The notes beneath the pieces are model-generated. The model was not told the DNA's origin. It saw only the letters and a program-made list of their open reading frames with translations, and ran no database searches. DNA of 64,000 bases, taken from NCBI GenBank assembly GCA_028455995.1, contig JABELC010000005.1, forward strand, positions 1,674,001 through 1,738,000, given 5' to 3'. This DNA comes from Scleromitrula shiraiana (taxonomy: Eukaryota > Ascomycota > Leotiomycetes > Helotiales > Sclerotiniaceae). Of the stretch, positions 1 through 10,355 are shown in pieces. Each line of letters opens with the position of its first letter. The first letter of the stretch is position 1. Made by a program: the position numbers and the translations under genes.

Positions 1-1
1 T

Positions 2-679
2 GGATTTTCAGATGAGAACCTCATCGATCAGCTCATGACTTTCCTAGCCGCGGGACACGAAACCACCGCTAGTGCGATGGCCTGGGCTATATATCTACTA
101 TGCACACATCCAAAAATTCAATCTCGACTTCGAGATGAAGTTCGCGCAAAACTTCCCAGCCCAGATACCGACGCTACTGTTACAAGTCAAGACATTGATC
201 ACATGCCATACTTGAATGCGGTATGTAACGAAGTCCTCCGATACTTCTCACCAGTGCCCCTCACATTGCGCGAGGCAGCTGTTGACACGACGATTGTTGG
301 GCATCATATTCCCAAGGGCACCCGTGTTTTGATCATCCCCTGGGCTATAAACAAAGATGAATCACTTTGGGGACCAGATGCGGCGAAATTCAACCCCGAT
401 CGTTGGTTACCTGAAAATGGCGAGTTGTATAACACAAGTGGTGGAGCATCGAGTAATTATGCATTTCTGTCATTCTTACACGGTCCGAGAAGTTGCATCG
501 GACAAGCATTTGCTAAAGCGGAATTCGCATGCTTATTGGCTGCTTGGGTTGGGAGACTTGAGTTTGGGTTGCAGGATAAGAAGTTGATGGATGAGAAAAA
601 TTTGGTGATTAAGGGTGGTATTACCGCGAGACCAAACGGTGGTTTACATGTTGAAGTTAAGGTTGTGGAGGGCTGGTAG
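2..679 (+). CDS. cytochrome P450, C-terminal part (5' cut by window edge)
   Basis: This is the haem-binding half of a microsomal-type fungal P450 monooxygenase. The open frame runs in from the left edge, so the true start lies outside the window. Landmarks in order are the I-helix oxygen-activation motif AGHETT, the K-helix ExxR seen as EVLR, the PERF-like region FNPDRW, and the haem-ligand loop FLHGPRSCIG, which contains the axial cysteine. It ends at TAG 677-679 with no intron in the visible part. The I-helix-to-end stretch resembles CYP families that oxidise fatty acids, alkanes or terpenoids, but the substrate cannot be told from this half. There is no secondary-metabolism partner in the next 16 kb inside the window. 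The family is certain; any specific activity is not. Confidence 0.95.
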   Translation, partial: GFSDENLIDQLMTFLAAGHETTASAMAWAIYLLCTHPKIQSRLRDEVRAKLPSPDTDATVTSQDIDHMPYLNAVCNEVLRYFSPVPLTLREAAVDTTIVGHHIPKGTRVLIIPWAINKDESLWGPDAAKFNPDRWLPENGELYNTSGGASSNYAFLSFLHGPRSCIGQAFAKAEFACLLAAWVGRLEFGLQDKKLMDEKNLVIKGGITARPNGGLHVEVKVVEGW

Positions 680-3012
680 ATTTAATTAATTAAAGGTGTT
701 GGAGGCGGAGGCGAAGTTGGCGTGGGGCGTTAATTCGGGGAGCATTTTGAGAGAACATATAGGTCTTCGGTCTTGATATATACATGAAAGTAATTATCTC
801 AATACGATCCACTCATAAGATTCATGTTTAAGACCTCAAAACGCTCCATGTAGTACAAATTAGCCGACTAAATACATACATAGTACTATAGTAGATACCT
901 TGTGCTACCTATGCAGTAGCCCCTTTTCGGGCGTCTAATGCCAATACATAATACCGAACTCGCAAAAGGCCCGCGAAGGGGAGGCATATCAACTTCACCA
1001 ATATAATTACTATACAGGAATGTACAAAGTGTACTTGGGTATTTAGTAATCAAAGAAATCTGTGATTTGAAACTAATGCAAAGCTACCACAGTGTCATTG
1101 TCACCACTGCCTTGATCGAATAGGCATTGAGTTGGTCTATTATCTGATGTTCATTTAGGATACAGATGTCGAGAAATCTTTTGGATAATCCTTTGTTTAA
1201 AGAAAGTGTCGATTCAAATGTAGAATTCTTTGCATTCTTCCTTAAACATATATTCAAAATATACTAATTCAAATATGAATATGTATATAACTGTTCGTTC
1301 AGGGTGGATGGGGCGTATACTGAAGAAGAAAGCTGTCCAGCCCAATAACGAGAGAAGATGTTTAGCTTAGGAAGATGATATCAATAGCTACCGTAGATAC
1401 TAAATACAGCATTTTTTCTGGTTGAGATATATCAATAAATCTACATTCACTCAACGAAAGTTTTGGATTCTTTGGGAAAAGTTCTCAAACAAAAAGTCGA
1501 TAAAAAAACAACATAGCCAGAGTTCTGCTTGAACCCTCTAGTAGCTTGTAGGTTAAAAGTTGGAAGTTCCAAGACAACGAGGAGAATATTTTAATAGAGA
1601 CTTGGCTCATCATAATCCAATTTGTTCATTCACTATTAAATCCTTCTTCATGACCGGACCCGGATATTGCAAAATATCTTTGCCTATCTAGGCAATACCG
1701 TAAAACTAACTGATATTGGGTTTATCGTATGACTTTTCAACTGTTCGGATGAAGATATACCTGTATTTCTGATGTTTGAGTGAATAGATATCAGCCGTTA
1801 AACCTCTTAGAATCATGATAAATTATATCAAAGCCCTTCTTTCAACACAAATCAGGCAATTTGAAAGTGACTGTAAGAACCTTAGGGCCTCAAATCAACC
1901 CCAAGGTACAATACATTACTTTATCAAGCTGAAGCGACAATGAGGTGAACTAAACCACCAGATTTCCTTTGGTACGGAAGTGATACTGTAGATTAATTCC
2001 ATTAGAATTTATTAGTAGATATCACGAGTGACCGTCCAAGTTCCGTACTTGAAGACTCAAATCGATAGTTCAATCCCCCTCATCTACCTACCTACATAAG
2101 GTATCTACCTATCGTATTCTCCTCATTAAGTGAGTGAATTGAATGTGTTTAAAGGTTATTGAAGTAAATGAACCCATCTGAGCTATTAAACCCGTACTTT
2201 ATTGCGTAATTTAAGGCTTCCCCTCCCAGCAATATCCTCTCACCACTTCCATCTACTTCTAACCCATCTCAACCGTATTCAACCCATCAAGTACTTAATC
2301 TTCTTAGATCAATACATGTCTCTTCTTCTTTAAATAATTTCAGTTTGGTATCAAAATAGTTTGTTATTTTGTTATCCTTCTCCGTCCAATCTACATTTGT
2401 AGGTAGTTCCAGTCGCGTTACTATCCTGCTTCGTAATTGGAAATTTTTGACGACAATCTACCATTGATCCTTTTCTGTTCTTCATAGAATGGTAGAAACT
2501 ACAGCTGTCTAGCAAAGAATATCATCAGTATCAACTTGAGCCGACAGAAAATTTGATCAAGTAGTCAAGTCACTTATCTGCTTCTTATTTGGTAGTTTTG
2601 AAGTTCAATCGGAACTTGACTCTCAGGATAAAGATTTGTGAGTATAGATGTTCACTTTTAGATAGAAAGTTATCAACCGTACAAGGAAATCGGCTTGAAC
2701 TAACAGTCATTTGATAGTCTTTCTTCTTCATAGAATCTTTTGTTGATCTTCCGTAGTTAAGAAGTGGACTTGGAATCTCTCACGCCTTCAGCTAGCAATC
2801 TGCTGACCTCTGGTAACTATTCTCTATAATTACATCTATCCGTAATTGAATAATCCAGTACAAAGTTGTTTCAAAGCTAATATCCTTGTCAGAAAGGTCT
2901 ACCGTATTAGTCTTCTCCCGACTATATCAGGAACCGTTCAACAAATCTCCATATTATCTTTCGAATACTTTCCTCCTCAAATTACAACCAACCTAAGAGA
3001 TCGCATCAGACC
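680..3012. other. intergenic, no gene seen
   Basis: About 2.3 kb of AT-rich sequence between the P450 stop and the start of the next gene. No ORF with family features, splice-joined exons or strong repeat was seen. The last 800 bases, with several pyrimidine-rich runs, probably contain the promoter and 5' leader of the gene at 3013. Confidence 0.6.
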
Positions 3013-5124
3013 ATGTCCACAGTCAACAACTCAGACTCGGGCTCAGACTCAGACTCCGGTCGAGTTAGTGAGCCTCAACAAGAGACCAATCAAGGTGTTG
3101 AGCAACAAGTCATTACACCACAAAATGCATCTCATCGAAATGCTACTCAGAATAATTCAAAATCAGATACCAAAGCTACTCAGCGGAGAATGGCAATGCC
3201 ACCCCAACGAATGAACACAGTGGATTTTCAGGAGGGCTATAGAGCTGTTGCGGGCATGTACGATCAATCATTCTATGGAACTCCTCCCACTTCCAGAGAC
3301 AATAGCTTTATGCCTACAAAACACAACGCCGTTCGACAAATGGCCGACGCTGAGTCAATTGACGATGACATTAAAGATGAAGAAAACATAGATGATGTTC
3401 TACACAATCCTGGAGAGCAGATGCCGTTTTTCAACGATGGAACTCCTATGGTTAAGGATAACACAAACAAAACTACACAACCAGTCGGACGCACACCATT
3501 ACCAGATGGTAGTTCCCACCCTCTTAATTTCCCGATACAAGAGATTCCTGCTTTTAATCCGAACGGAGCTTGGTGTTCGGTCAACAATCGAAATCAGTAT
3601 GCCACTGCTTATAGCAATCAAGATTACCAAGCTGATGGATTTGCTAGCAACATTCAGGAGTATAACGCCGCTACGTATATGAGTGGTCAGAATTTTGACA
3701 ATGTCGATGCATATGCTGTTAGAGAACAACCTGGTTTCCAGATGAACCCTGCTAGTATGTACCAAAGCATAGATCAAGCCATGCTTAGCAATGGCATGGA
3801 CGATGATGGTGTAGGATTCGATGGTCCTGTTGCTCAAGGAATGCGCTTTGAGGAAGGCTCCATCGTGCCAGGTGCTACATTAAGTCCACCATCATCGATA
3901 CCATTACCACCTGCTCCATATCGCCCATCTGGTAATCTGCCGAGAGATGGTGAATGGAAAAATCCAGGAGCTCGAGTACATACGTCTTTCGGTCAAGTTG
4001 TGGTCCATACTGCAAAATGTGATCTTTGTGGAAAACGTAACAACTCAGTCCTGCAACGATGCACCGAGTGCAACCGCCAGTTTGATCATGAATGTAGATT
4101 TAAAATCTCCAAGGATGGCAAGCACAAACCAGACCTCGAAAAATTGGATTGGACTCCGAGAAAGAAACCAAACGCCAAGACCCGCCCAAATTTTGAAGGC
4201 AATATGCACAAAATCGCTAAGAAGGTGATAATTAGGAAAGAGGTTCCACTATCCCCCGCTGAACGCATTCAAATCGCGATGGCAACTCCAACCAGATTCT
4301 CTGGGCAGGCGAACTTTTCTAGTTCATCATCAATTACATCTACACCTCATTCGCGTGGAACTCTTAGTGCCCGTGGTAGTGGTGTTGCGCAGGCCTCCGC
4401 TCGCGCTCAAACTCGGCGCAATGGTGTCACCGCACGTCGTAGTAAGAGATCCAAAGAAGATAGCCATGATGCAGACTACGAGCTTGAGGATGAGGGACTG
4501 ACACCAGATCAAGGGCGTGCGTTGACTTTGGAGCGCCGTCGCGCAGCGTTGAACAGCATGTACTTTGAAACCCAAATGGAGGCTGACCAAACTCGTGAGG
4601 CGGAAAACAAGAAGGCGGCAGAATTGAAGCAACGACAAGAGAAATGGCAGGCAGCGAAGAGAGAAAAGCAGCAGCGAGAAGGACAACAGCAACGCATGTT
4701 ATACGAGCAACAAATGCAGAAACAGTATGCTAGTCAGAGAGCCCAGGCACAACCTCGAGCTGGACGAGGTCCTAGAGGCAACAGAATTGGTGGGGAACAG
4801 TTCGAGATTTTCGAGGATCGTGGCCACGAGCCTTCCCCCCAAGATATCAATGACTTCTTGACTCAGAACAACCCAAATAGCATGAACGTCCCAGGATTGT
4901 TCAACTCTACACCTCGTCGACGAGCTGTCAGAGCAAATGCACAGGAAACGGACGCCCAGCGCGCGGTAAATGAGGATAATGGTATTGAGGGCCTGCGAGC
5001 TCAAGGTAGACATGAGGAAGCCGAGCAAGCCGAGCAAACCGAGGAGGCTTCTGCTATGGGCCAGCAACAACAACAGCATGGGCGTGACCCTGCGGAGGGC
5101 ACTCCTAATCCCCAAAGCATCTAG
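3013..5124 (+). CDS. zinc-knuckle, coiled-coil low-complexity protein (703 aa), unknown function
   Basis: An intronless 703-residue ORF that I do not recognise as a named protein. The N-terminal half is Ser/Asp/Asn/Gln-rich and looks disordered. Residues 336-361 hold a compact Cys/His cluster (C336-x2-C339-x10-C350-x2-C353-x5-H359-x-C361), consistent with one zinc-binding finger. Residues 450-490 are Ser/Arg/basic with KRSK-type clusters, suggesting nuclear location. Residues 500-580 are an Arg/Glu/Gln-rich probable coiled coil. The C-terminus is Gln-rich. This layout suggests a nuclear protein or chromatin/transcription cofactor, which is inference. The ATG at 3013 follows a long upstream leader and starts the only long frame. 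Overlapping shorter ORFs on both strands are shadows. Confidence 0.8.
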   Translation: MSTVNNSDSGSDSDSGRVSEPQQETNQGVEQQVITPQNASHRNATQNNSKSDTKATQRRMAMPPQRMNTVDFQEGYRAVAGMYDQSFYGTPPTSRDNSFMPTKHNAVRQMADAESIDDDIKDEENIDDVLHNPGEQMPFFNDGTPMVKDNTNKTTQPVGRTPLPDGSSHPLNFPIQEIPAFNPNGAWCSVNNRNQYATAYSNQDYQADGFASNIQEYNAATYMSGQNFDNVDAYAVREQPGFQMNPASMYQSIDQAMLSNGMDDDGVGFDGPVAQGMRFEEGSIVPGATLSPPSSIPLPPAPYRPSGNLPRDGEWKNPGARVHTSFGQVVVHTAKCDLCGKRNNSVLQRCTECNRQFDHECRFKISKDGKHKPDLEKLDWTPRKKPNAKTRPNFEGNMHKIAKKVIIRKEVPLSPAERIQIAMATPTRFSGQANFSSSSSITSTPHSRGTLSARGSGVAQASARAQTRRNGVTARRSKRSKEDSHDADYELEDEGLTPDQGRALTLERRRAALNSMYFETQMEADQTREAENKKAAELKQRQEKWQAAKREKQQREGQQQRMLYEQQMQKQYASQRAQAQPRAGRGPRGNRIGGEQFEIFEDRGHEPSPQDINDFLTQNNPNSMNVPGLFNSTPRRRAVRANAQETDAQRAVNEDNGIEGLRAQGRHEEAEQAEQTEEASAMGQQQQQHGRDPAEGTPNPQSI

Positions 5125-5810
5125 ATCTGGATAGGCAATCTTTTTGGGGCTTTTGTTTCCAGCATATTTTTCATCTATATGAGACGATTGTAGCAAGGTT
5201 TGACACCGCTTGTAATCTCTCTATTTATGATTATTCAACAAACAACAGTACTTGCTGCAACTACGAGACAACTTCATACGATAATTCTTTCAGCATTTCT
5301 TTCTATCATTACGATTTCGAGCAAGTACAAAATAGGCAGATTGATTCTCATAACTTCATGATATTTTTTTCTCTTCGACTTTGTAAAACGAAATTGGCTT
5401 TCTCTTCAAGTTTCTTCGTTCCTTTCTTTCTTTCTGGTCTACCAGCGTCTCCTTTAGAGGCATTTAATCATAAGTTACGGTTTATTATTGAGAGTTATTG
5501 CAGAAAACGGGCAGTGTAGAGGTTGAGGAGGCTTTGAAAATGGAAGTTTTCAGTATTGAAATGCTGTAACTACTATGAACTAAGCATAGAGCAGACTTAT
5601 AAAGATTTCCTTCGCTATTTTAAGAAAAATATAAAGATCTTTGGACACCAAAAACACTCCCTTCATCTGTGTGACTACATCTTGAGATATCTTCCAGCCG
5701 AACATAAAATTAAACAGAGCTTACTATAATACTCATTTTAAATGGGTATAAAATAAAATAATTTATGATTAGGCCAAGCTTACTGAAGCTTCACCATGTA
5801 ATGGTCAAAT
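5125..5810. other. intergenic between convergent genes
   Basis: About 690 bases between two convergent stop codons. They hold the 3' UTRs, with T-rich runs and scattered AATAAA-like hexamers around 5750. No further gene is seen. Confidence 0.6.
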
Positions 5811-6389
5811 TCAGCGTACAACTTCCCTCTGAGTCAAAGCATCAAATATAGGGACTTTACTAGCATCCCCTTTCCAACCAACATCCCAACGTCCCTCCCC
5901 CTTCTTCCTCTTCACATAATCCTCAGCTATCATCTGTAATTCCTCCCAACCCATACCTTCTTTCAAGAGTAGAATTTGCATTTCGTGCAATTTCAGTACA
6001 GCCAGCCTCACCCACTCAACACAATTATACCCTTCATCATCCTGTCTAATGGATACCTCCTCCATCAATCCCTCTATATCCTCAATTTTCCATTCCCGCA
6101 CCCCTTGTGGTGTTTTCCTCCGTGTTTGTAGCTTGCCTATATATATCCGAACTAGTAACCGAGTGTCTGTATTTGGATCTATGGATATTGCTTCGTAGGT
6201 CCATGGTGTACTGATTGTGTTATCTTCAGATACCACGAGGAGATTCTTACAGTGATGTTTTCGGGTTGGGGATGTTTCTGAGGAAAGTGCTGAGTGTTTG
6301 GGGCTGATGTGTAGTGCGTAGTGGTAGGTGGTGGGGTGTTTAGGTCGTGCGTACAGGGCTAGGTGGATTCGGGGTTTGTTGGATGGCAT
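5811..6389 (-). CDS. conserved-type fungal hypothetical protein (192 aa)
   Basis: A complete single-exon ORF of 192 residues with no signal peptide or membrane segment. The N-terminal part reads like a small beta-rich domain (HLALYARP, YHYALHIS). The segment around ISTPWTYEAISI resembles the fungal small proteins that carry a His/Trp-rich core seen in many Leotiomycete genomes. The C-terminal third is helical and charged. I cannot assign a function. The frame is clean and its codon use looks coding, unlike the neighbouring repeats, so I regard it as real. Confidence 0.7.
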   Translation of the reverse strand: MPSNKPRIHLALYARPKHPTTYHYALHISPKHSALSSETSPTRKHHCKNLLVVSEDNTISTPWTYEAISIDPNTDTRLLVRIYIGKLQTRRKTPQGVREWKIEDIEGLMEEVSIRQDDEGYNCVEWVRLAVLKLHEMQILLLKEGMGWEELQMIAEDYVKRKKGEGRWDVGWKGDASKVPIFDALTQREVVR

Positions 6390-6938
6390 GGTATGTCATG
6401 TTATTTTGTGAGAGGATGTGTCATGGAGATGAATTACTTAGAGGAGGTATGTTTTTATCTTTATATGTGGGTTGGAGTTTGAAGTTGGATGTGAATCAAG
6501 TTTGTTATTTTGTTTGATGTCTATGATAATCAGAGATAGCCCCTGGAGATAAAGGATAATAAGTACAGTATATTAAGGCGGGGCTCAACTCCGGCATATT
6601 TGTGATCCGCTATTCTGACATCTTTTTTTTTTGAGGAAATATGTTTGGACAATTCTATGTACATCCCTCTTTCCTCATAACTCACATTGAAATATTCAAT
6701 ACTGGTATGTAGTTGTCAGCAACGGCGGATATGCCATAAATGCGCTCCGTCTCCGCCTCGGATTTTGAATTTTGAGTCATCATATTTCTCATGTAACGAT
6801 GATAATAGCAGTATAAAGTATGCCAAGGATTTTCTCGAGTAGAAGGGATTACAACAAGCAATTGATACATACTACTTACTGTATTCTACCATAAAAATAA
6901 GGTTTTTAGATCACCCCAAAAATTACAGTATTTCCACT
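6390..6938. other. shared upstream region of divergent genes
   Basis: About 550 bases between the start of the minus-strand gene ending at 5811 and the plus-strand methyltransferase start at 6939. It contains a T10 run near 6623 and no ORF with coding character. It probably contains both promoters. Confidence 0.5.
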
Positions 6939-7453
6939 ATGTCCACTTCCTCCATAAACACCCCAGTTTCCGACCCCACATTCCGCTCCTACAACCCCTC
7001 CCAAGCTAAAGACTACGCTGCACAACGTCTATCATATCCGACTGAGCTCTACGAAACCGTGATATCCCACCACGCCAAAACAGGCGGGGAATTCAATCTC
7101 CTGCTTGATTGTGGATGTGGGCCTGGAAATGCTACTCGAGATGTTGCGGTCTCGTTTGATGAGGCTATAGGCTGTGATGCTGGTCAGGCTATGATTGATA
7201 CGGCGAGGGAATTGGGTGGTAAGACGAAGAGTAGGAAGGATATTCGTTTCGAGGTTGCGCCGGCGGAGAGTTTTGCTGGTGGGGTGATTGAGGGGCTGGG
7301 GGAGGGGAGGGTGGATTTACTTATTGTGGCTATGGCGGTCTTGTTCTGAATGCGGTATGTAGAATTGTTTTTGGTTCACTGAGCTAGGTGCATTGGTTTG
7401 ATATGGATAAGTTTTGGGCTCAAGCTGCAAAGGTTTTGAAGCCTGGTGGAACA
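6939..7453 (+). pseudogene. class I SAM-dependent methyltransferase, 3'-truncated
   Basis: The N-terminal half is a trans-aconitate/UbiE-type class I methyltransferase. It shows the opening FRSYNPSQAKDYAAQR, the SAM-binding motif I DCGCGPGNATRDVA, then GCDAG (acidic loop) and VDLLIVAMA. The frame stops at TGA 7347-7349. The expected continuation (VHWFDMDKFWAQAAKVLKPGGT) is readable at 7388-7453, just before a good donor GTAAGT. Joining them in frame needs a 7338-7387 intron with the poor donor GTCTTG. The good donor GTATGT at 7355 lies 17 nt downstream of an in-frame stop, as if 17 nt had been inserted at the exon/intron border. After 7454 no methyltransferase sequence is found; NACHT relic sequence follows. 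About half the usual 270-300 aa is missing, so it is probably non-functional. Confidence 0.75.
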
Positions 7454-7529
7454 GTAAGTGACTTTTGGTACTTTATACTAGACTGTTTCGCGAGAGTCGT
7501 TACGTTTCTTTTCATTGAAACTTAAAAAA

Positions 7530-9034
7530 AAAACATCTTTGCTACGAAACAAAAGCCTAAGCTTGAAGATTTGACCGAAGGAGACCCTCGGCAAGTTGTC
7601 AATGGTGCGCTTGGTGAGGGCCTACGCAGGCGATCCTCGCAAAGCATCACCTTCCGGAAAATTGAGGATGAAGTTGTCAGGAAAGCACAGGGTATTTTTC
7701 TGTGGGTTCGTTTAGTTGTTGAACGTCTTCAAAAGGGTCTTAGGGATGGATGGGATTTGGGAGAGTTAAAAAGTACTCTTGAGTCCTTCCCAGACGACTT
7801 AGAAGAGTTTTTTAAGCGAATGATCGACAATATTGAGCCAGTGTACCAACCTGAAGCGATACAATGTTTCGAGACTGCTATCAATAGTCGCCTGAACCTC
7901 CCTTTACTAACGTTCGACCACTTGAAACAGGATGCACCCAACCCAGATTACGCGATCCAGAAAAAAGTACATCAGTTAGATTTCACCAATATCGAAGAAA
8001 AGTTGGATTTGATGAAAAGGCGTCTCAACTCACGTTGTAAGGACCTCCTCGAGGTCTAAATCTGCGACAGTGAAATATTTCATCTTCGCTACGAAATCTA
8101 CTTTTCACATCGAATGGTCCGTGACTTCTTGAAAAATACGGATGTTATGAAAATCTTACGCAACAAGCGACCTCCAAAATTCGATCCGCATGTTGCTCTA
8201 TGCAGGATGTTCGTTTCACTCATCAAAGAGCAGCCAAAAGACTATGCCGAAAATCTTTGGATCAACCAATGCTTTGCTTATACTGATGAGCTAATGTACC
8301 ATGCTCATATGATTGAAGTGGAAGTTTCGTATAATTATAATGGTTGCAAAGACCAATTAGCTCAGGAGTTTCGCCTCCTCGATGAACTGGATCGAGCAAT
8401 GACAATTACTTTAAGCTCCCGAAACGGACACTAGACAAATTGGAGACACCAAGTGGATGACGACTTTAAGGACTATGGAAATCAAACCTTTACAGCTCTA
8501 GCCATACAGGCTGATTTACGGTAGTATGTCGCGGCTAATCTGAGCAAAAGTTCTCTTGATAGAAAACGAGGACGGCCTTTATTAGACTATGCCCTGCGTC
8601 GTTCTATGGTGACCAACATTGCCTCGAAAAACCACGAGGCCAAACCAACCCTAGCCATGATTAAATTACCGTTAGAGGCTGGAGCTAGCCCGAATGAACC
8701 TATTTATATCTACAGCAACTGAACAGTTTGGGTCATGTTTCTCCGTTTTTGTCACAAAATTTCGGATGGATTTGTGCCCTCAGAGTCCGAGTCTCAAGAA
8801 CTGTATTCTATACTGCAACTTTTACTTCAGTATGGTGCTAACCTAGATCTGAAGATAGAAGCACAGCCAATCATAGAGCCATTATTAATCCTAGACGCAC
8901 TGAACAAATGCTTGTTGACAAACGAGATGATATCATTGAATGAACTTTTGGAAGAGGTGAGGCAGGCTCAGACTTACCGTGGACGGGTCTGGAAAACAGT
9001 CACGGGCTATTTGAATCAGTTTCTTGTGTTATAA
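7530..9034 (+). pseudogene. NACHT/ankyrin STAND-protein relic with four in-frame stops
   Basis: A single plus-strand frame reads through about 1.5 kb as the post-NACHT portion of a fungal NLR-like (heterokaryon-incompatibility type) protein. It begins with a PKLEDLTEGD segment and continues with the hallmark helices IEDEVVRKAQGIFLWVRLVVERL, SFPDDLEEFFKRMIDNI and then HRMVRDFL. Near 8790-8850 an ankyrin-like LLLQYGANLDLK occurs. The frame is interrupted by TAA 8057-8059, TAG 8432-8434, TAG 8522-8524 and TGA 8720-8722, and all flanking protein sequence stays in the same frame. There are no frameshifts, only nonsense changes. The N-terminal effector and the NACHT P-loop are absent. It abuts the truncated methyltransferase, which marks a rearrangement breakpoint near 7454-7530. 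Confidence 0.8.
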
Positions 9035-10179
9035 TGGAACTTGTGGAAACTCACAGTGACTCCATTCTGTTACGCCTTTTCATTCTCACTCAAGGAAAGT
9101 AATTTTTCTTTTGTTTGCATTTGGAATGGGTATAACCTGCTTGAAAATCATCAGAAAACATTGGTTTACAATCTCCCCAAAAAGAAAATTTCGAAAAATA
9201 CACGAAAAACCAAAAAAGAGAAATACACTGAATCTTTACAAATTTCTTTATATATAGGGATATTTGCTAGGATTTCGGGTAAAACCTTAGAGCAAATGGA
9301 TTCTATGTGATCATACGGCCAGTAAGCTGCATGTTCAACTAAATATTTCCTTTTTTCCCTGTTCTGATATTTTTGTTTTCACGAATGATCACGAATAAGA
9401 TTATACCACGTACCTTGATGGTTTATTGTGATTTGGCACTTGAGATATGTACTTTTGATTTTGGGACTCTGGAGATCCCACGGAGTAGCATAGAATGGGA
9501 GGATATGGCGATTTGGAGTCAACTAGGACCCGCGGGGGATAGGCAACAATGGATAACTTGTTTTGTTATACTCATCGGATCTTTGAACAGCTTGAATTGC
9601 TGCGTGACATTCGACCATGCATGACGGGACGTCTTTCTCAAAATGTATCTTCGAAAATTCCCCCGTCATCAATCGGTCATAACTACTAGCCAATTCTTTG
9701 TTCCTCATTCCCAACATTTCTCTTATTGTTTACCTCCCATCCTCTACCCTCCATCCCCCTTCAACGTCCAAACCTAAAATCCAAAACTATAAACTCACAC
9801 ATACTAAGTGATTAATCCAATCAAACATCAAACAAACCCTCACTACATATACTATACACCCCTCACCCCATAATACGTCTTCACCCACTCGATCCGAACT
9901 CAAATTCTTAATGTTACTGGTCTAGTAATTCTTTTTTATACAACAATCTTAACCTTTAAATACCCCATCCATTAGCATCTAGGCAGCATCTATTTCCACC
10001 GAAAAGCGGACGAATAATGATCTACATCTAGATGAAACGATCAGTTGTTCATTTCAATATGACCCGGACTTTTCAGCCTTTATTTGCACAGAATCTCCAA
10101 TTGTATGTATACCTGTGGAGGTAAATTTTTAAAGTTAAACGGTGATTGATAGAATGGCCTGCGAATCTTTGCATATGAG
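9035..10179. other. gene-poor AT-rich tract
   Basis: Small ORFs at 9041-9310 and 9373-9624 lack family features and read as low-complexity Lys/Ser or random sequence. I see no supported gene here. It is the left part of a 5.7 kb region without genes. Confidence 0.5.
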
Positions 10180-10355
10180 ATACAAATATACAAATATACA
10201 AATATACAAATATACAAATATACAAATATACAAATATACAAATATACAAATATACAAATATACAAATATACAAATATACAAATATACAAATATACAAATA
10301 TACAAATATACAAATATACAAATATACAAATATACAAATATCCAAATATCCAAAT
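10180..10355. repeat. 8-bp minisatellite (ATACAAAT)n, about 22 copies
   Basis: Near-perfect tandem array of an octamer. The last two or three units are variants (TCCAAATA). Because 8 is not a multiple of three, every frame stays open through it, which creates long artefactual ORFs on both strands. Confidence 0.97.

Noticed and set aside
1..679. P450 as a member of the 25-29 kb RiPP locus
   Set aside because: It is 25 kb away with several unrelated genes between.
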